Below are positions 1-9,008 of a stretch of DNA of 28,576 bases, piece by piece. Each line of letters starts with the position of its first letter. Within the stretch, counting starts at the first letter, position 1. A program made the translations under genes and the position numbers. The stretch covers positions 1-28,576 of the forward strand of contig JAFQCI010000045.1 in assembly GCA_017416505.1 (NCBI GenBank), read 5' to 3'. The notes under the pieces were generated by a model, which was given only the letters and a program-made list of their open reading frames with translations, made no database searches and was not told the origin of the DNA. This DNA comes from Lachnospiraceae bacterium (GTDB taxonomy: Bacteria > Bacillota_A > Clostridia > Lachnospirales > Lachnospiraceae).

Positions 1-2955
1 AAATGGAATTCCTGGAGTGCTGGAGGAAGAGATGAAAACAATGCCTATTATGCTGACGGTGCTGAATATGGACATTGGGATGTGGTAGAAGAAGGAGAAA
101 ATTATTTCCATGCAGGGGATATTATTTATCTTGATTTATCTGAATTCCCAGATTGGGAAAAAGATAATGCGTTAATGTATATTAATTTTTCGGATGCTTC
201 GAAAGAAGAAAATGGTGGGAATGATATTAATATTTCTTCTGCCGATAAGAAACTATATGATCCTAAACTTGTGGATTGGGAGACTGCAGATTCAGTTTAT
301 GCTTATATAGTTACATATGAGGATGAGGGTGCTTCGGAATTAAGATTTTGGAGAGGAAATGAACTTACATTATGGAATTATTCTGTTGTGTTATCGTATG
401 AAGATTACTTAAATGGAAAAAATTGCATCAAGGTGACTGACTGGAATGATAGTGGAAGTTTAGAGATAAGTGAATATAGCATAGATTTTGAATTGGATAG
501 TGATCAAGATGGTATACCAGACTATTATGAAATAGTTTATGGATTGGATAAAAACAGTAAAGATAGTGATAACGACGGTTTGGAAGATGCCCATGAACTT
601 TACTTTACTTATACAAATCCAATGAAATATGATTCACTGATAGAAGGAATTTCAGATGCAAATGTGGATAAAGACGGTGATGGCTTAACCAATGCAGAAG
701 AAATCAGTCTGGGACTTAATCCATGTAGCAGTGATACAGATGGAGATGGATTAGCGGATGGAGATGAAATAAACATATACAAAACGAATCCTAACAATAT
801 AGACACAGATGGTGATACCTTAAGTGACAGTGATGATATGGCATTAGGATTTAGTCCGTTATTAGAAGACACGGATGGAAATGGAATTTTAGACTGTGAT
901 GAAAAAATATATCAAAATATTGAGGTTGAAATTGATAATTCAGAAAAAACAGAAGTGAAAAAAGTGTCGGTTTCTTTTGAAGGGACAGGTTATATAAATA
1001 GCACTACATCGATAGAGGATTTATATGGAAAAGACATATATGTATCGCAAACAGTAGGATTAGTGGGTGTTCCGGTAGAAATCACAAGTTCTTCTGAATT
1101 TGACACTGCTTCTATTTGCTTTTATCTGGATGAAGAAGTGGACAAGGAAACATTGTCTAATTTAATCATTATGTGGTATGATGAAGAAAATGATAGATTT
1201 ATAGAGCAAGAAACAGTGATTGATGAAGAAAATATGACAGCTTCAGCGAAGGTGAACCATTTCAGTAAATATATGTTGGTGGATTATAGAAAATGGTTTG
1301 ATGCGTGGAAAGAAGAAATAAGTTATTCAAACAGTATCAATTATGATGTGATGGTAGTGATTGATTGTTCAGGAAGTATGTCAGGGAACGATCCTTATTT
1401 TAACTATACATATAAAAATACAGAATACATTGGTTCGGAAAAAACTGTTTATACTTGCTATAGAAAATTGGCAGCAGAAAATTTTATCTCTGCCCAAGGA
1501 GAAGGGGACAGAACCGGCATAATATTATTTTCGTCGGGTGCAAGGTTAGTTTGCCCATTAACTAATACCAAGTCGGATGCAATTACTGCACTGAATAATA
1601 TTAATTCAAGTGGAGGAACGAACTTTAATGATGCGATATCGAAATCGGTTAATGTATTAATAGAGTCTGAGAGTAATTCGAAAAAAATGATTCTGTTTAT
1701 GAGCGACGGACAAGCATCAATAAGTGATTCGGTATTAAATTATGCCATTGAAAACAAAATCGTTATAAATACGGTTTATATGGGTAGTACTTCTGATAAT
1801 GAATTACTTAAAAATATTGCAGAAAAAACTGGTGGAGAATATTTTAAAGCAGTTACTGCAGGAGAATTAATCAGTATTTATAGTACAATAGCAATAAATC
1901 AAAGTATCGATACTACCGATGAAGATAAAGATGGCATTTATGATGTTTTTGAAAAAAATGGAATAAGATTATCAAATGGAGAAATATTAGATTTAGACCC
2001 AACAAATCCGGATACTGATGGAGATGGATTGTTAGATGGTGATGAAATTAATGGTACACCAACATTATGGACTAATACATTTTATGATACTTCAGGAGAA
2101 GTAATAAATGTTCCTTCATACATTTTAAAACAAAACAGCAATCCTAAAGATGTGGATAGTGATAAAGATGGATTATTAGATGGAAGTGCAAAATTTAATT
2201 ACGGAAGAAAGCTTGCACCGAAAGATCCACAACCAATGATTTACAATGGACCGCACGGTATTTGGAAAGCACATATTAGCCAAAATAAGTCTGCGAAGAG
2301 TGTTGCATATAGTTTAGTGTCTTGGCGACAGGTAAAGGTGGATTGGAGAGAATTGGATGCAAAGTATGGTTCTTATTTTTTAAATTTTTTATATGATGAA
2401 AAACAAATGGCGATTCATTCACAAGTAAAGACTTGGCAATGGGATTGGGGGTATAATGATGCTTATGATGTAGTTTTTTCAGTTGGAACAAGTGGAAATA
2501 TGGAGTCCTTACCGGTTCGTTTTAACTGTAAAGGAAAAGAGTATGTAATTTGGTCATGGAAAGGAGATTATTTAAATCTTGGAGGAGGTGCTGAAATAGG
2601 AATTTACCAAAATCCGCATCAGGTAGGAATTTCCAATTCTCCGTTTAGCGTAGAACATTGGAATGCAGTGAATTTTGTGCTTCCGATGAAGTTATATTTA
2701 TATAATTGGTATGCTCAAAATAACATAGAACGTATTTTTGGTTGGGAACCAGAGGACGAACAGTGGTGGATTACCGGATTCAACCCGGAATTTGACAAAC
2801 CTAATGTTCGTAAAATGGTATCAATTGGCGTAATTGATTTTGAAAAGCGTAAAGAAATGTATCAAGCACTTAAATCTGCAGTGAACAGTCAAGGATTAGG
2901 TCAATATTTTATTTTTGATGAAGATGGGCATACTGTTTGGATAATTTGGGACTAA
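1..2955 (+). CDS. Large surface protein with TSP3-type repeats, VWA domain and DUF4474-like C-terminus (5' partial)
   Basis: The frame is open at base 1, so the true start lies outside the window; 984 residues are visible. In order: an aromatic-rich N-terminal segment resembling a carbohydrate-binding module; DxDxDG calcium-binding (thrombospondin type 3) repeats at about 485-900 nt; a linker beta domain ending near 1300; a VWA domain with a MIDAS motif DCSGSMS near 1363-1383 and a later MSDGQ loop; a second TSP3 block (1920-2200); and a C-terminal domain (about 2290-2950) with VIWSWKGDY, GAEIGIY and WWITGF, which I read as DUF4474. Known: TSP3/VWA proteins are extracellular calcium-binding adhesins or scaffolds. 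Inferred: this is a secreted or wall-bound protein whose C-terminal module is the effector or binding part. The signal peptide is not visible. Downstream membrane ankyrin genes could be partners, but a strong promoter separates them. Confidence 0.85.
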   Translation, partial: KWNSWSAGGRDENNAYYADGAEYGHWDVVEEGENYFHAGDIIYLDLSEFPDWEKDNALMYINFSDASKEENGGNDINISSADKKLYDPKLVDWETADSVYAYIVTYEDEGASELRFWRGNELTLWNYSVVLSYEDYLNGKNCIKVTDWNDSGSLEISEYSIDFELDSDQDGIPDYYEIVYGLDKNSKDSDNDGLEDAHELYFTYTNPMKYDSLIEGISDANVDKDGDGLTNAEEISLGLNPCSSDTDGDGLADGDEINIYKTNPNNIDTDGDTLSDSDDMALGFSPLLEDTDGNGILDCDEKIYQNIEVEIDNSEKTEVKKVSVSFEGTGYINSTTSIEDLYGKDIYVSQTVGLVGVPVEITSSSEFDTASICFYLDEEVDKETLSNLIIMWYDEENDRFIEQETVIDEENMTASAKVNHFSKYMLVDYRKWFDAWKEEISYSNSINYDVMVVIDCSGSMSGNDPYFNYTYKNTEYIGSEKTVYTCYRKLAAENFISAQGEGDRTGIILFSSGARLVCPLTNTKSDAITALNNINSSGGTNFNDAISKSVNVLIESESNSKKMILFMSDGQASISDSVLNYAIENKIVINTVYMGSTSDNELLKNIAEKTGGEYFKAVTAGELISIYSTIAINQSIDTTDEDKDGIYDVFEKNGIRLSNGEILDLDPTNPDTDGDGLLDGDEINGTPTLWTNTFYDTSGEVINVPSYILKQNSNPKDVDSDKDGLLDGSAKFNYGRKLAPKDPQPMIYNGPHGIWKAHISQNKSAKSVAYSLVSWRQVKVDWRELDAKYGSYFLNFLYDEKQMAIHSQVKTWQWDWGYNDAYDVVFSVGTSGNMESLPVRFNCKGKEYVIWSWKGDYLNLGGGAEIGIYQNPHQVGISNSPFSVEHWNAVNFVLPMKLYLYNWYAQNNIERIFGWEPEDEQWWITGFNPEFDKPNVRKMVSIGVIDFEKRKEMYQALKSAVNSQGLGQYFIFDEDGHTVWIIWD

Positions 2956-2983
2956 AGTTTTGTATTCTTAAATGATGTGATGG

Positions 2984-3016
2984 AATCTTGTAATATGAAT
3001 AATAGATTGCAAGATT
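2984..3016 (+). terminator. Weak hairpin after the surface-protein gene
   Basis: An 11-bp stem (2984-2994 with 3006-3016, one G-U pair) and 11-nt loop begin about 30 nt after the stop codon. There is no proper T-run, so termination is uncertain. Confidence 0.3.
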
Positions 3017-3047
3017 TATAAAAGTACCCCACAATAAACTTTTTATG

Positions 3048-3075
3048 TTGACAGATAAGAAGATGTTAGTATAAT
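3048..3075 (+). promoter_or_regulatory. Sigma-A promoter for the ankyrin genes
   Basis: TTGACA (3048-3053), 16-nt spacer, TATAAT (3070-3075), both full consensus. The expected start is near 3082, about 27 nt before the first ankyrin ATG. Its strength suggests the two ankyrin genes are expressed independently of the upstream surface protein. Confidence 0.8.
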
Positions 3076-3108
3076 CAAAGAAAATGAAATTATTTGGAGG
3101 GAAATTTC

Positions 3109-3906
3109 ATGGGTGTTGCATTTTTTATAGGATTTGTTATTCTTTTCTGCATAGGAGCTTTTTTACTGGCAGGTCTAGTCATTGGTATATGTTTAATAGA
3201 CCATGGACATGATGTGAGGGAGATGGAGGATGTAGAAGAAGGAAAGAGGATTATATTTAAAGGTAAAATTTTAGTAACAATATCCTCCGTCTGCATCAGT
3301 CTGATTTTACTTTGGTGGGGTCTTTCAAAATTAGAAGATGCGAGAAAAGAAGAAAATTTTATTGTTTATGCTGCGGAAAACGATGATTATGAGAAACTGG
3401 AAGAACTATTAGAGTCGGGGGCACCGGCAGATGCAAATCATTATCGACTTTTTGGGGGTAATACTGAGACGTCATCACGTACAAAGACAGCATTAATGGT
3501 GGCTACTTTTTTTCAAAGGGATGAGATGATAGAGTTGTTACTGGAATATGGAGCTAGTCCGGACAAGGAGGGACCGACCAGTAGTACTCCTTTTATTGAG
3601 GCTATGTACAATAGTGACTACGAAACATTGGAATTGTTTTTTGAATATGGAGTAGATGCAAATTATACAACCATAGATGGAAATTCCTATTTGGTACATG
3701 CCTGTTCATGGGGAGATGCAAAAGTTGTCGAAATGTTATTGGAACATGGAGCAGACCCTAATGTACAGGATTGCGATGGGTATTATCTTTTGGAATATGA
3801 GGAGATATACTATCCTTCCAATGTATATAATTTAGATTACGAAGATACACGAAATCACGAGAAAATCATCCAACTTCTAAAAGAATACGGAGCGATAGAA
3901 CAATAA
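3109..3906 (+). CDS. Membrane-anchored ankyrin-repeat protein 1
   Basis: 265 residues. I start at ATG 3109, 7 nt after GGAGGG (3096-3101), not at the in-frame TTG at 3094. The N-terminus has a hydrophobic helix (residues about 3-30) and a second one around residues 58-72. A soluble C-terminal part carries ankyrin repeats with EYGASPD, EYGVDAN and EHGADPN signatures. Ankyrin repeats bind proteins; where they face is not certain, but two helices suggest a cytoplasmic C-terminus. It is followed after 30 nt by a gene of the same architecture, so the two form a tandem paralogous operon. Ankyrin proteins are known immunity proteins in some polymorphic toxin loci, and the upstream protein has a modular C-terminus. 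That link is inference only. Confidence 0.8.
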   Translation: MGVAFFIGFVILFCIGAFLLAGLVIGICLIDHGHDVREMEDVEEGKRIIFKGKILVTISSVCISLILLWWGLSKLEDARKEENFIVYAAENDDYEKLEELLESGAPADANHYRLFGGNTETSSRTKTALMVATFFQRDEMIELLLEYGASPDKEGPTSSTPFIEAMYNSDYETLELFFEYGVDANYTTIDGNSYLVHACSWGDAKVVEMLLEHGADPNVQDCDGYYLLEYEEIYYPSNVYNLDYEDTRNHEKIIQLLKEYGAIEQ

Positions 3907-3936
3907 GATATAAATTTTGAGAGGTAGGTGAATTCT

Positions 3937-4806
3937 ATGGCTTTTATGGGAATGTTTTTAGTTGCAGTGGCTATAATCATTGGAGTTGTTGTTCTTTTTA
4001 CTATTTTGGGAATCGTTCTTTTGAGGATATCGGTATCCAAACACCGAAAATGGAAAATACAGCCAAGTAAAAGGAAATCGTATCTTGTTTTCAGAGTGTT
4101 TGGTATTATATGTATGCTTCCACTCATTATTTCTGCGATAATGATACCTTATAACCTGATAAAATGGAAAGCGGACGAGAACAATAGCTTAAGTTATCAT
4201 GTTATGCAGGGAAATGTGAAAGAGGTGAAACGACTTTTAGAGAGCGGGGTAAGTCCTGACTGTACACTGGATGGCAATGAACCGGCAGAACCTGGAGAAC
4301 AGACCTTGTTAAGTGTTTTGTGTGAAAAAGGTTTTACGAATACCATGGGAAACCCACTTGATCATGAGGAAACAGAAGAAGAACTGGAAATGATACAGTT
4401 GCTCATTGATTATGGAGCAGATATAGAAAGCACCACTTATAAACATGAAGAAGCAGATCCTCTTCATGAATATCAAGAAGAGTGTGATTATTACATGCCT
4501 AGTGACAGATGTGGGTATACACCATTGTTATTTGCGGTTTATGGAAGAAGGACAGAAACGGTTAAACTTCTTGTAAAAAATGGAGCTGACATTAATGTGC
4601 AGGATTTTTGTGGCTTTAATGCCGTTGCTACTGTGGCAGATAATTTATCAGATGAATATGGTGTAGAAATTCTTGATTATTTGTTGAAAAAAGGGTGCTA
4701 TACAGATGTTGTTACGAAGTATGGACAAAAGATTGATTTTCTCGTTTCCCGGCAGGGCGATAGTATGGAAAATGAAAAAATACAAGAAATGTTAGGGTAC
4801 AGGTGA
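3937..4806 (+). CDS. Membrane-anchored ankyrin-repeat protein 2
   Basis: 289 residues. The ATG at 3937 is preferred over GTG 3928 because GAGGTAGG (3921-3928) sits 8 nt upstream of it. It has two hydrophobic segments (residues about 5-28 and 50-66), then ankyrin repeats with ESGVSPD, DYGADIES and KNGADINVQD signatures. Architecture and order match the preceding gene, so it is a diverged tandem duplicate in the same operon. The repeat region has an acidic insertion (HEETEEELE) and a Cys/Tyr-rich loop between repeats. The function is unknown. Binding of a partner at the membrane, possibly as an immunity or inhibitor protein, is the most that context allows. Confidence 0.8.
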   Translation: MAFMGMFLVAVAIIIGVVVLFTILGIVLLRISVSKHRKWKIQPSKRKSYLVFRVFGIICMLPLIISAIMIPYNLIKWKADENNSLSYHVMQGNVKEVKRLLESGVSPDCTLDGNEPAEPGEQTLLSVLCEKGFTNTMGNPLDHEETEEELEMIQLLIDYGADIESTTYKHEEADPLHEYQEECDYYMPSDRCGYTPLLFAVYGRRTETVKLLVKNGADINVQDFCGFNAVATVADNLSDEYGVEILDYLLKKGCYTDVVTKYGQKIDFLVSRQGDSMENEKIQEMLGYR

Positions 4807-5002
4807 AATTGGTGGCTAAATTTAGCAGTCATATCTATTTTTGTTGCTACGATTCGAATAAAGTGAGATAATGTTTTATACATAACATAGAATTAGATGA
4901 TTCAACGAATGATTTGTATGTATGTTAGGAAGGACATACGGCATGGTTTCTCTAGACCCGGTAAAGCTAGGCTTTGCTTTTGAACGTTAGGAGGCGTATT
5001 TC

Positions 5003-5105
5003 GTGGGTTTTGCATTGTTTAAGGGTCATCATACCTGTGATTATAGTTATGATCATATGGGGATGTAACAGTTTTTCTAAATTTGCAGAAGAAATTGATA
5101 CATAA
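5003..5105 (+). pseudogene. Decayed short membrane or lipoprotein frame (possible third paralog remnant)
   Basis: TAGGAGG (4988-4994) lies 8 nt before GTG 5003, which begins MGFALF, like the MGVAFF start of the first ankyrin protein. The frame stops at 5068. One base over (from 5022) the sequence continues as a hydrophobic helix ending IIWGCNS and then SKFAEEIDT to a stop at 5105. A single-base frameshift would join them into a 34-residue lipoprotein-like or membrane peptide. The rest of 4807-5114 contains no other gene that I can support; it has small imperfect hairpins only. Confidence 0.35.
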
Positions 5106-5114
5106 TAAAACCCG

Positions 5115-5146
5115 ATATGCCCCTTGCCTGCTCGAAAGGGGCATAT
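5115..5146. terminator. Strong hairpin between the ankyrin operon and the next gene
   Basis: Perfect 11-bp GC-rich stem (5115-5125 with 5136-5146, ATATGCCCCTT and its complement), 10-nt loop. There is no long T-run on the + side, and an A-rich flank (AATAAAA) lies on the left, so it could also stop leftward transcription. Confidence 0.5.
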
Positions 5147-5166
5147 TGGTCATTAAGATGTTATTT

Positions 5167-5244
5167 ATGGTATATTTTTTGGAGAAGGGTATTTATGGAA
5201 AGAAGGTTGCAGAATATTTATTAGATTCTGATTTTAAACAATAA
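5167..5244 (+). CDS. Possible 25-residue ORF or gene-end remnant
   Basis: ATG 5167 opens a frame encoding MVYFLEKGIYGKKVAEYLLDSDFKQ-like sequence (25 residues). The composition is protein-like and it ends 16 nt before the next gene, but there is no clear ribosome binding site. It may be the leftover C-terminus of a lost gene. EKGIYGKKVAEYLL would suit an ankyrin or helical repeat, but that is a guess. Confidence 0.25.
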   Translation: MVYFLEKGIYGKKVAEYLLDSDFKQ

Positions 5245-5260
5245 AAACGAGAGAGAGATT

Positions 5261-6133
5261 ATGAAAAGATTATACAATAAAAGAGAAGATTTGAGGATTG
5301 ATAATATAATTATTTTCTACTTTTGGGTACTGTATGTCATTGTGGCTGTAATTTATAGCATCATAAAAGAACCGGCTTGGACGGAGATAGGTTTTGTTTC
5401 TGTTTTATCTATCATAGCTGAAATCATTACATTTTTGCGGTGGTATCCTGCGGAAATAGCACATAAACAAGCGATAGAACGTGGAAAAATGTATGAGGGA
5501 AAGATTAGAATCCAGACGAAATGGGAAAAGAAAGAATGGCAAAGGCGTCCTCACTGGTCATATTCCCTGATGATTACCTGTAACGTAGATGGAAATTTAG
5601 TAGCATGGGAAGAGGAATATTGGGATAATCCGGCTGAGTATGTACCAGGAAGCCGGCGCTGTAAAGTATATTTTTATAAAAATAAGTACTATCTTCAGTA
5701 TTTTTATCGTCAATCCAAACCTGAAAAAGTACCGGAAGGAGTTTATAAATTAGAGAATACCCTAGAGTATTCTATACAGGATATTGAATCCCTGAATCAG
5801 GAAGAATTAAAAAAAGCCAGTATGGAAAGAATGTCACGTAGTGGAATGCATATGAAAACAGCCATTATTGTACCACCTGTTTATTTCCTGTATTTGAAAC
5901 AACCTCCATTGAAAATTATGATAGTGGAAATACGTGTGAAATCAGAAGAAGTTTATGATGACATTGCTTTTTTATTACGTGAAAGAATCGCAAATTATGT
6001 ACATAGTTTAGAAGCGGATGCTGCAACCAATGATGATATGTTAAAAGATGGTGTCAGAAATTTGGTAAAGGATATAATTTTCCTGGAGTATGAAAAGATA
6101 TTGGTGGAGGAAGTATTGGTTGTAATTCGGTAA
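5261..6133 (+). CDS. Unknown protein with two N-terminal membrane helices
   Basis: 290 residues, ATG 5261 after GAGAGAGA. Two hydrophobic helices (residues about 13-35 and 42-62) are followed by a long soluble region rich in charged and aromatic residues. The segment from about 70 to 140 (GKIRIQTKW, YSLMITCNVDG, KVYFYKNKYYLQYFY) has the alternating beta pattern of small membrane-associated barrels of the DUF3592/NfeD sort. The rest is alpha/beta and ends in a helix-rich tail. I do not recognise the family. It has no operon partner: a hairpin lies upstream and about 130 nt of AT-rich DNA downstream. It sits between ankyrin proteins and a TSP3 lipoprotein, so a cell-envelope role fits the neighbourhood. 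Confidence 0.7.
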   Translation: MKRLYNKREDLRIDNIIIFYFWVLYVIVAVIYSIIKEPAWTEIGFVSVLSIIAEIITFLRWYPAEIAHKQAIERGKMYEGKIRIQTKWEKKEWQRRPHWSYSLMITCNVDGNLVAWEEEYWDNPAEYVPGSRRCKVYFYKNKYYLQYFYRQSKPEKVPEGVYKLENTLEYSIQDIESLNQEELKKASMERMSRSGMHMKTAIIVPPVYFLYLKQPPLKIMIVEIRVKSEEVYDDIAFLLRERIANYVHSLEADAATNDDMLKDGVRNLVKDIIFLEYEKILVEEVLVVIR

Positions 6134-6262
6134 ATGGTATCAAATGGTGATGTTTTATAATAGACAATGGCGAAACGAAAATATTTTGTATTACTCAATA
6201 TAAGTTTTCAATAGTTTCACAATTGCCTAATGTTTTATAATTTAGAAAGGATTTATATTAAT

Positions 6263-7039
6263 ATGAAAAAGAAATATTTTGCTTTTATTAGTATCATTGC
6301 ATTAATGATATCTATGTGTTTTACCGCTTGTGGGTCAAAGGATGGGAATGACAAGGACGTATCAGGTTCTGATAATGAAAGTACATCGGATTTAGCAAAA
6401 AAGGATCAAACAGATTCAGATAGCGATGGAATAAGTGATACAGATGAAAAAAAGAAGTATAAAACCGATCCATATTGTATAGACTCCGATGCTGATAATT
6501 TATCGGATGGTGAGGAGATTTTAGAATATGAAACGAATCCGTTAGAAGCAGATACAGATGGTGATGGAGCCGGAGATAACTGGGAGATTTCGAATGGTTT
6601 TGATGCAAATATCAAAGATGATTTGTTTCATATTGAAGAAACAGTGGTAGGAGAGGATACTTCTTTAAAAATAGAATTATCATTGAAAGGGAAATATGTA
6701 GAAAGTTACTATTTCTGGGTTCATGAAAATGATAATCTGTTTATCAATCAGCTGATTCCCGGATATTTGGGTAGTGGCTATGACCTTTTGTTAGATGGGG
6801 AATGTGACAATATGGTTGTAACCTATTATTTTGATGAAAGTTTTTTGGAAGAAGAAAATTTTAATCCTGTAATTTATCGTTATAATGAAGAGCAGCATGA
6901 ATTGGAGCCTGTTGAAACACAGTGGGATGGTAAAAGTAATTTTGTAACAGCCCAAATAACAGAATTTTCCACTTATCTGCTCCTTGATAAAACCCAATAT
7001 GAAAAATCCTGGGAGTATGAAATTATACCTCCGAGCTAA
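6263..7039 (+). CDS. TSP3-repeat lipoprotein, short paralog of the surface protein
   Basis: 258 residues from ATG 6263 (AGAAAGG at 6244-6250); an in-frame ATG at 6230 would add 11 residues ahead of a good signal peptide and is unlikely. A lipobox FTAC|GS near residue 23 marks an acylated lipoprotein. A Ser/Asp-rich linker leads to three DxDxDG calcium-binding repeats, then a beta domain ending FSTYLLLDKTQYEKSW. That part matches the linker domain of the first protein in the window (HFSKYMLVDYRKWFDAW) and ends just where that protein enters its VWA domain. It may be a naturally shortened or truncated copy, tethered to the membrane, lacking VWA and DUF4474-like modules. A good terminator follows. 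Confidence 0.8.
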   Translation: MKKKYFAFISIIALMISMCFTACGSKDGNDKDVSGSDNESTSDLAKKDQTDSDSDGISDTDEKKKYKTDPYCIDSDADNLSDGEEILEYETNPLEADTDGDGAGDNWEISNGFDANIKDDLFHIEETVVGEDTSLKIELSLKGKYVESYYFWVHENDNLFINQLIPGYLGSGYDLLLDGECDNMVVTYYFDESFLEEENFNPVIYRYNEEQHELEPVETQWDGKSNFVTAQITEFSTYLLLDKTQYEKSWEYEIIPPS

Positions 7040-7105
7040 GAAAATCAGGTGGGTCTGGACAGGAAAATTTTAAAATGATTTCTGAATGATGAATAAAAAT
7101 AAAAT

Positions 7106-7174
7106 CAGTTATTATGCTGGTAAGGATATGGTGAAATGAGTGAGAAAATATCCGGCATAATAACTGTTTTTTTT
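7106..7174 (+). terminator. Rho-independent terminator of the TSP3 lipoprotein gene
   Basis: A 15-bp stem (7106-7120 with 7152-7166, one G-U pair) is followed by eight T (7167-7174). The 31-nt loop contains no obvious second stem. The remaining stretch to 7349 is AT-rich 5' region of the sigma-factor gene, with no gene in it. Confidence 0.8.
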
Positions 7175-7349
7175 GTTGGTTATTTTTTATCTTAATAAAA
7201 TCTTAACCTGTTATGTCATTGTTTCTAAATGAAAATTATATTTAAATTAATTTATCTTCTTCCAACCAAAATGGCTTGGAACACATCTAATATATGTAAA
7301 AAGTAAGAGTAAATCCGGATATACGAAAATCTTACTGGAAAGGAGAAAT

Positions 7350-7844
7350 ATGAATGGTTTAGTAAGCAAAGCAAAAAAACATGATAAGGTTGCTTTTACA
7401 GAATTAATTCGTCAATGTGAATCCAGCATGTATAAGGTTGCGATTTCCATTCTTGCTAATGCTGAGGATGTGGCAGATGCAATGCAGGAAACCATTTTAA
7501 TTTGCTGGGAAAAGATAGAAACCTTAAAGAAGAATGAGTATTTTAAAACATGGATGACACGAATTTTAATCAATGAGTGTTATGCAATCTTAAGGAAGAA
7601 AAAAAACTTTTGTTCAGAGGAAGAGATTCAGGACTCCGGAGTAATGGAATCAGCATATGAAAAAATAGAATGGCTGGAATTGCTTCAGGGGATGGAGGAA
7701 AAATATAGAACGGTACTTGTATTATACTATGCAGAAGGATTTAAGGTTCGTGAAATAGCAGATATTATGAATTTAAATGTAAGTTCGGTAAAAGACCGTT
7801 TGGTAAAAGCACGTGACATTTATAAGAAGCTATATCAAAAATAA
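7350..7844 (+). CDS. ECF-type RNA polymerase sigma factor
   Basis: 164 residues, ATG 7350 after AAGGAG. Region 2 is near residues 12-80 (DVADAMQETILICWEKIETLK, with the usual W of the -10 binding helix). Region 4 is near 108-160, with a helix-turn-helix VREIADIMNLNVSSVKDRLVKAR. It directs RNA polymerase to a small regulon and is most like the SigV/SigW-type ECF factors of Firmicutes. The next gene, 83 nt downstream, encodes a single-pass membrane protein that is the likely anti-sigma partner. Regulation is expected to be by release from that partner and by self-activation, though I could not fix an ECF promoter upstream. Confidence 0.9.
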   Translation: MNGLVSKAKKHDKVAFTELIRQCESSMYKVAISILANAEDVADAMQETILICWEKIETLKKNEYFKTWMTRILINECYAILRKKKNFCSEEEIQDSGVMESAYEKIEWLELLQGMEEKYRTVLVLYYAEGFKVREIADIMNLNVSSVKDRLVKARDIYKKLYQK

Positions 7845-7927
7845 GATATAGTTATGTATAGGAAAAGTGATAGCGTGAGTCTGGAATTATTGACAACATA
7901 ACGTGTTTAGTAAAGGAGTGAAGACGT

Positions 7928-8803
7928 ATGAAAGAATTTGAGAAATTAGTACAAGATATGCGGGAAGAAGTGAAGGTTCCTGAAAACGTGCAGGGGAAGT
8001 GCGAAGAGGTTTTTTTAATGTTAGAAGAAGGGGAGAGTAGGAATAAAATAAAAGATAAAACTAAGAAAAAGCGGCTTATTAAGCGTGTTTTTGCCGGTGC
8101 AGGGGCTATTGCTGCTTGTGTTTGTATGGCACTTTTAGGTAATCAAAGCACTCCAGAGCAAAAGCAAGAGGAGAATCGTTTTGGAATGAATGTGTATGCC
8201 GCTGAAACCAATGAGGATGGAATGGAGATGAAGGAACTTGAAAATGAAGCAAAAGTATTCTCTATGATTTGCCCAGGCAGTAGTGATGCGCATTATATAG
8301 ATTGCTTATTTGAAATTGATGGAAATAATATAAAATCCGTAAGTGGAAGCATTGATAAGGGAGAGTTTTATCGATTTGAGTATGCGGAAATGACATCGGT
8401 TGAATATGAGAATATGTGTTTACAAGGAGGTGCAGATGGAGAAAATTATACTTATAATGGATACTTTTATAAGTTAAGAAGTGCCGGGTATTGTGAGCAG
8501 ATAGGAAATGAATTTGAAGAAGAATATAATTCGGAAGTATATTATGGTTTTTATCTTCCTGATATCACATCTGATATAAGTCAAGATTTACGAGAAGAAT
8601 ACCACGCTAATATTGACCAGTTGGATGGAGCAATTATGACGATTACGGTAACTTATTATGATGATACGACGGAAAGTGTGACATATAAATTAAGTACAGG
8701 AAAATTGGATGTGGATCTTCCACACTCATATTATTATGGTACATTTGTGACAGATGGACAATCAGGTGGTACCTATGGTGTTTTGCTGGAGCCTCAGGAG
8801 TAA
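7928..8803 (+). CDS. Putative membrane-bound anti-sigma factor with extracellular sensor domain
   Basis: 291 residues, ATG 7928 with AAAGGAGTG upstream. A short cytoplasmic N-terminus (about 48 residues, helical and charged) precedes one membrane helix (residues about 50-68, VFAGAGAIAACVCMALLG). About 220 residues outside the cell are beta-rich and acidic, ending before EPQE. The position after an ECF sigma gene and the topology indicate an anti-sigma factor that senses envelope conditions. The HxxxCxxC zinc motif of ZAS anti-sigma proteins is not present, so it belongs to the RsgI/DUF4179-like or another non-zinc group. The family assignment is open. Confidence 0.7.
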   Translation: MKEFEKLVQDMREEVKVPENVQGKCEEVFLMLEEGESRNKIKDKTKKKRLIKRVFAGAGAIAACVCMALLGNQSTPEQKQEENRFGMNVYAAETNEDGMEMKELENEAKVFSMICPGSSDAHYIDCLFEIDGNNIKSVSGSIDKGEFYRFEYAEMTSVEYENMCLQGGADGENYTYNGYFYKLRSAGYCEQIGNEFEEEYNSEVYYGFYLPDITSDISQDLREEYHANIDQLDGAIMTITVTYYDDTTESVTYKLSTGKLDVDLPHSYYYGTFVTDGQSGGTYGVLLEPQE

Positions 8804-9008
8804 ATAGTTATTATAAGTAAAATTAACTAAAAAATAGAAAATAATTTGTGATATATGATAGGCTAAAATAACGCACAGAACCTTGATAAAATGAGGGATA
8901 AGAGCCGGAATTTATTAAAAATAGGGCTTTGATAGAGGGGCTATGAATTTGAAATAATTTAAAGCGTTTTTTTGGTAAAAACGGTGTCTGATGTATTAAA
9001 AACTTAGT

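Noticed and set aside
609..872. - strand ORF of 87 codons within the surface-protein gene
   Set aside because: It mirrors the Asp/Gly-rich TSP3 repeats (Ser/Pro-rich on the other strand) and has no start signals.
4940..4982. Terminator around AAAGC-TAG-GCTTT after the ankyrin operon
   Set aside because: The stem is only five pairs and the T-run is short; not enough to call.
6148..6241. Two GTTTTATAAT motifs as promoters of the TSP3 lipoprotein
   Set aside because: The -10 boxes are good, but no -35 at proper distance; an AT-rich region gives such matches easily.
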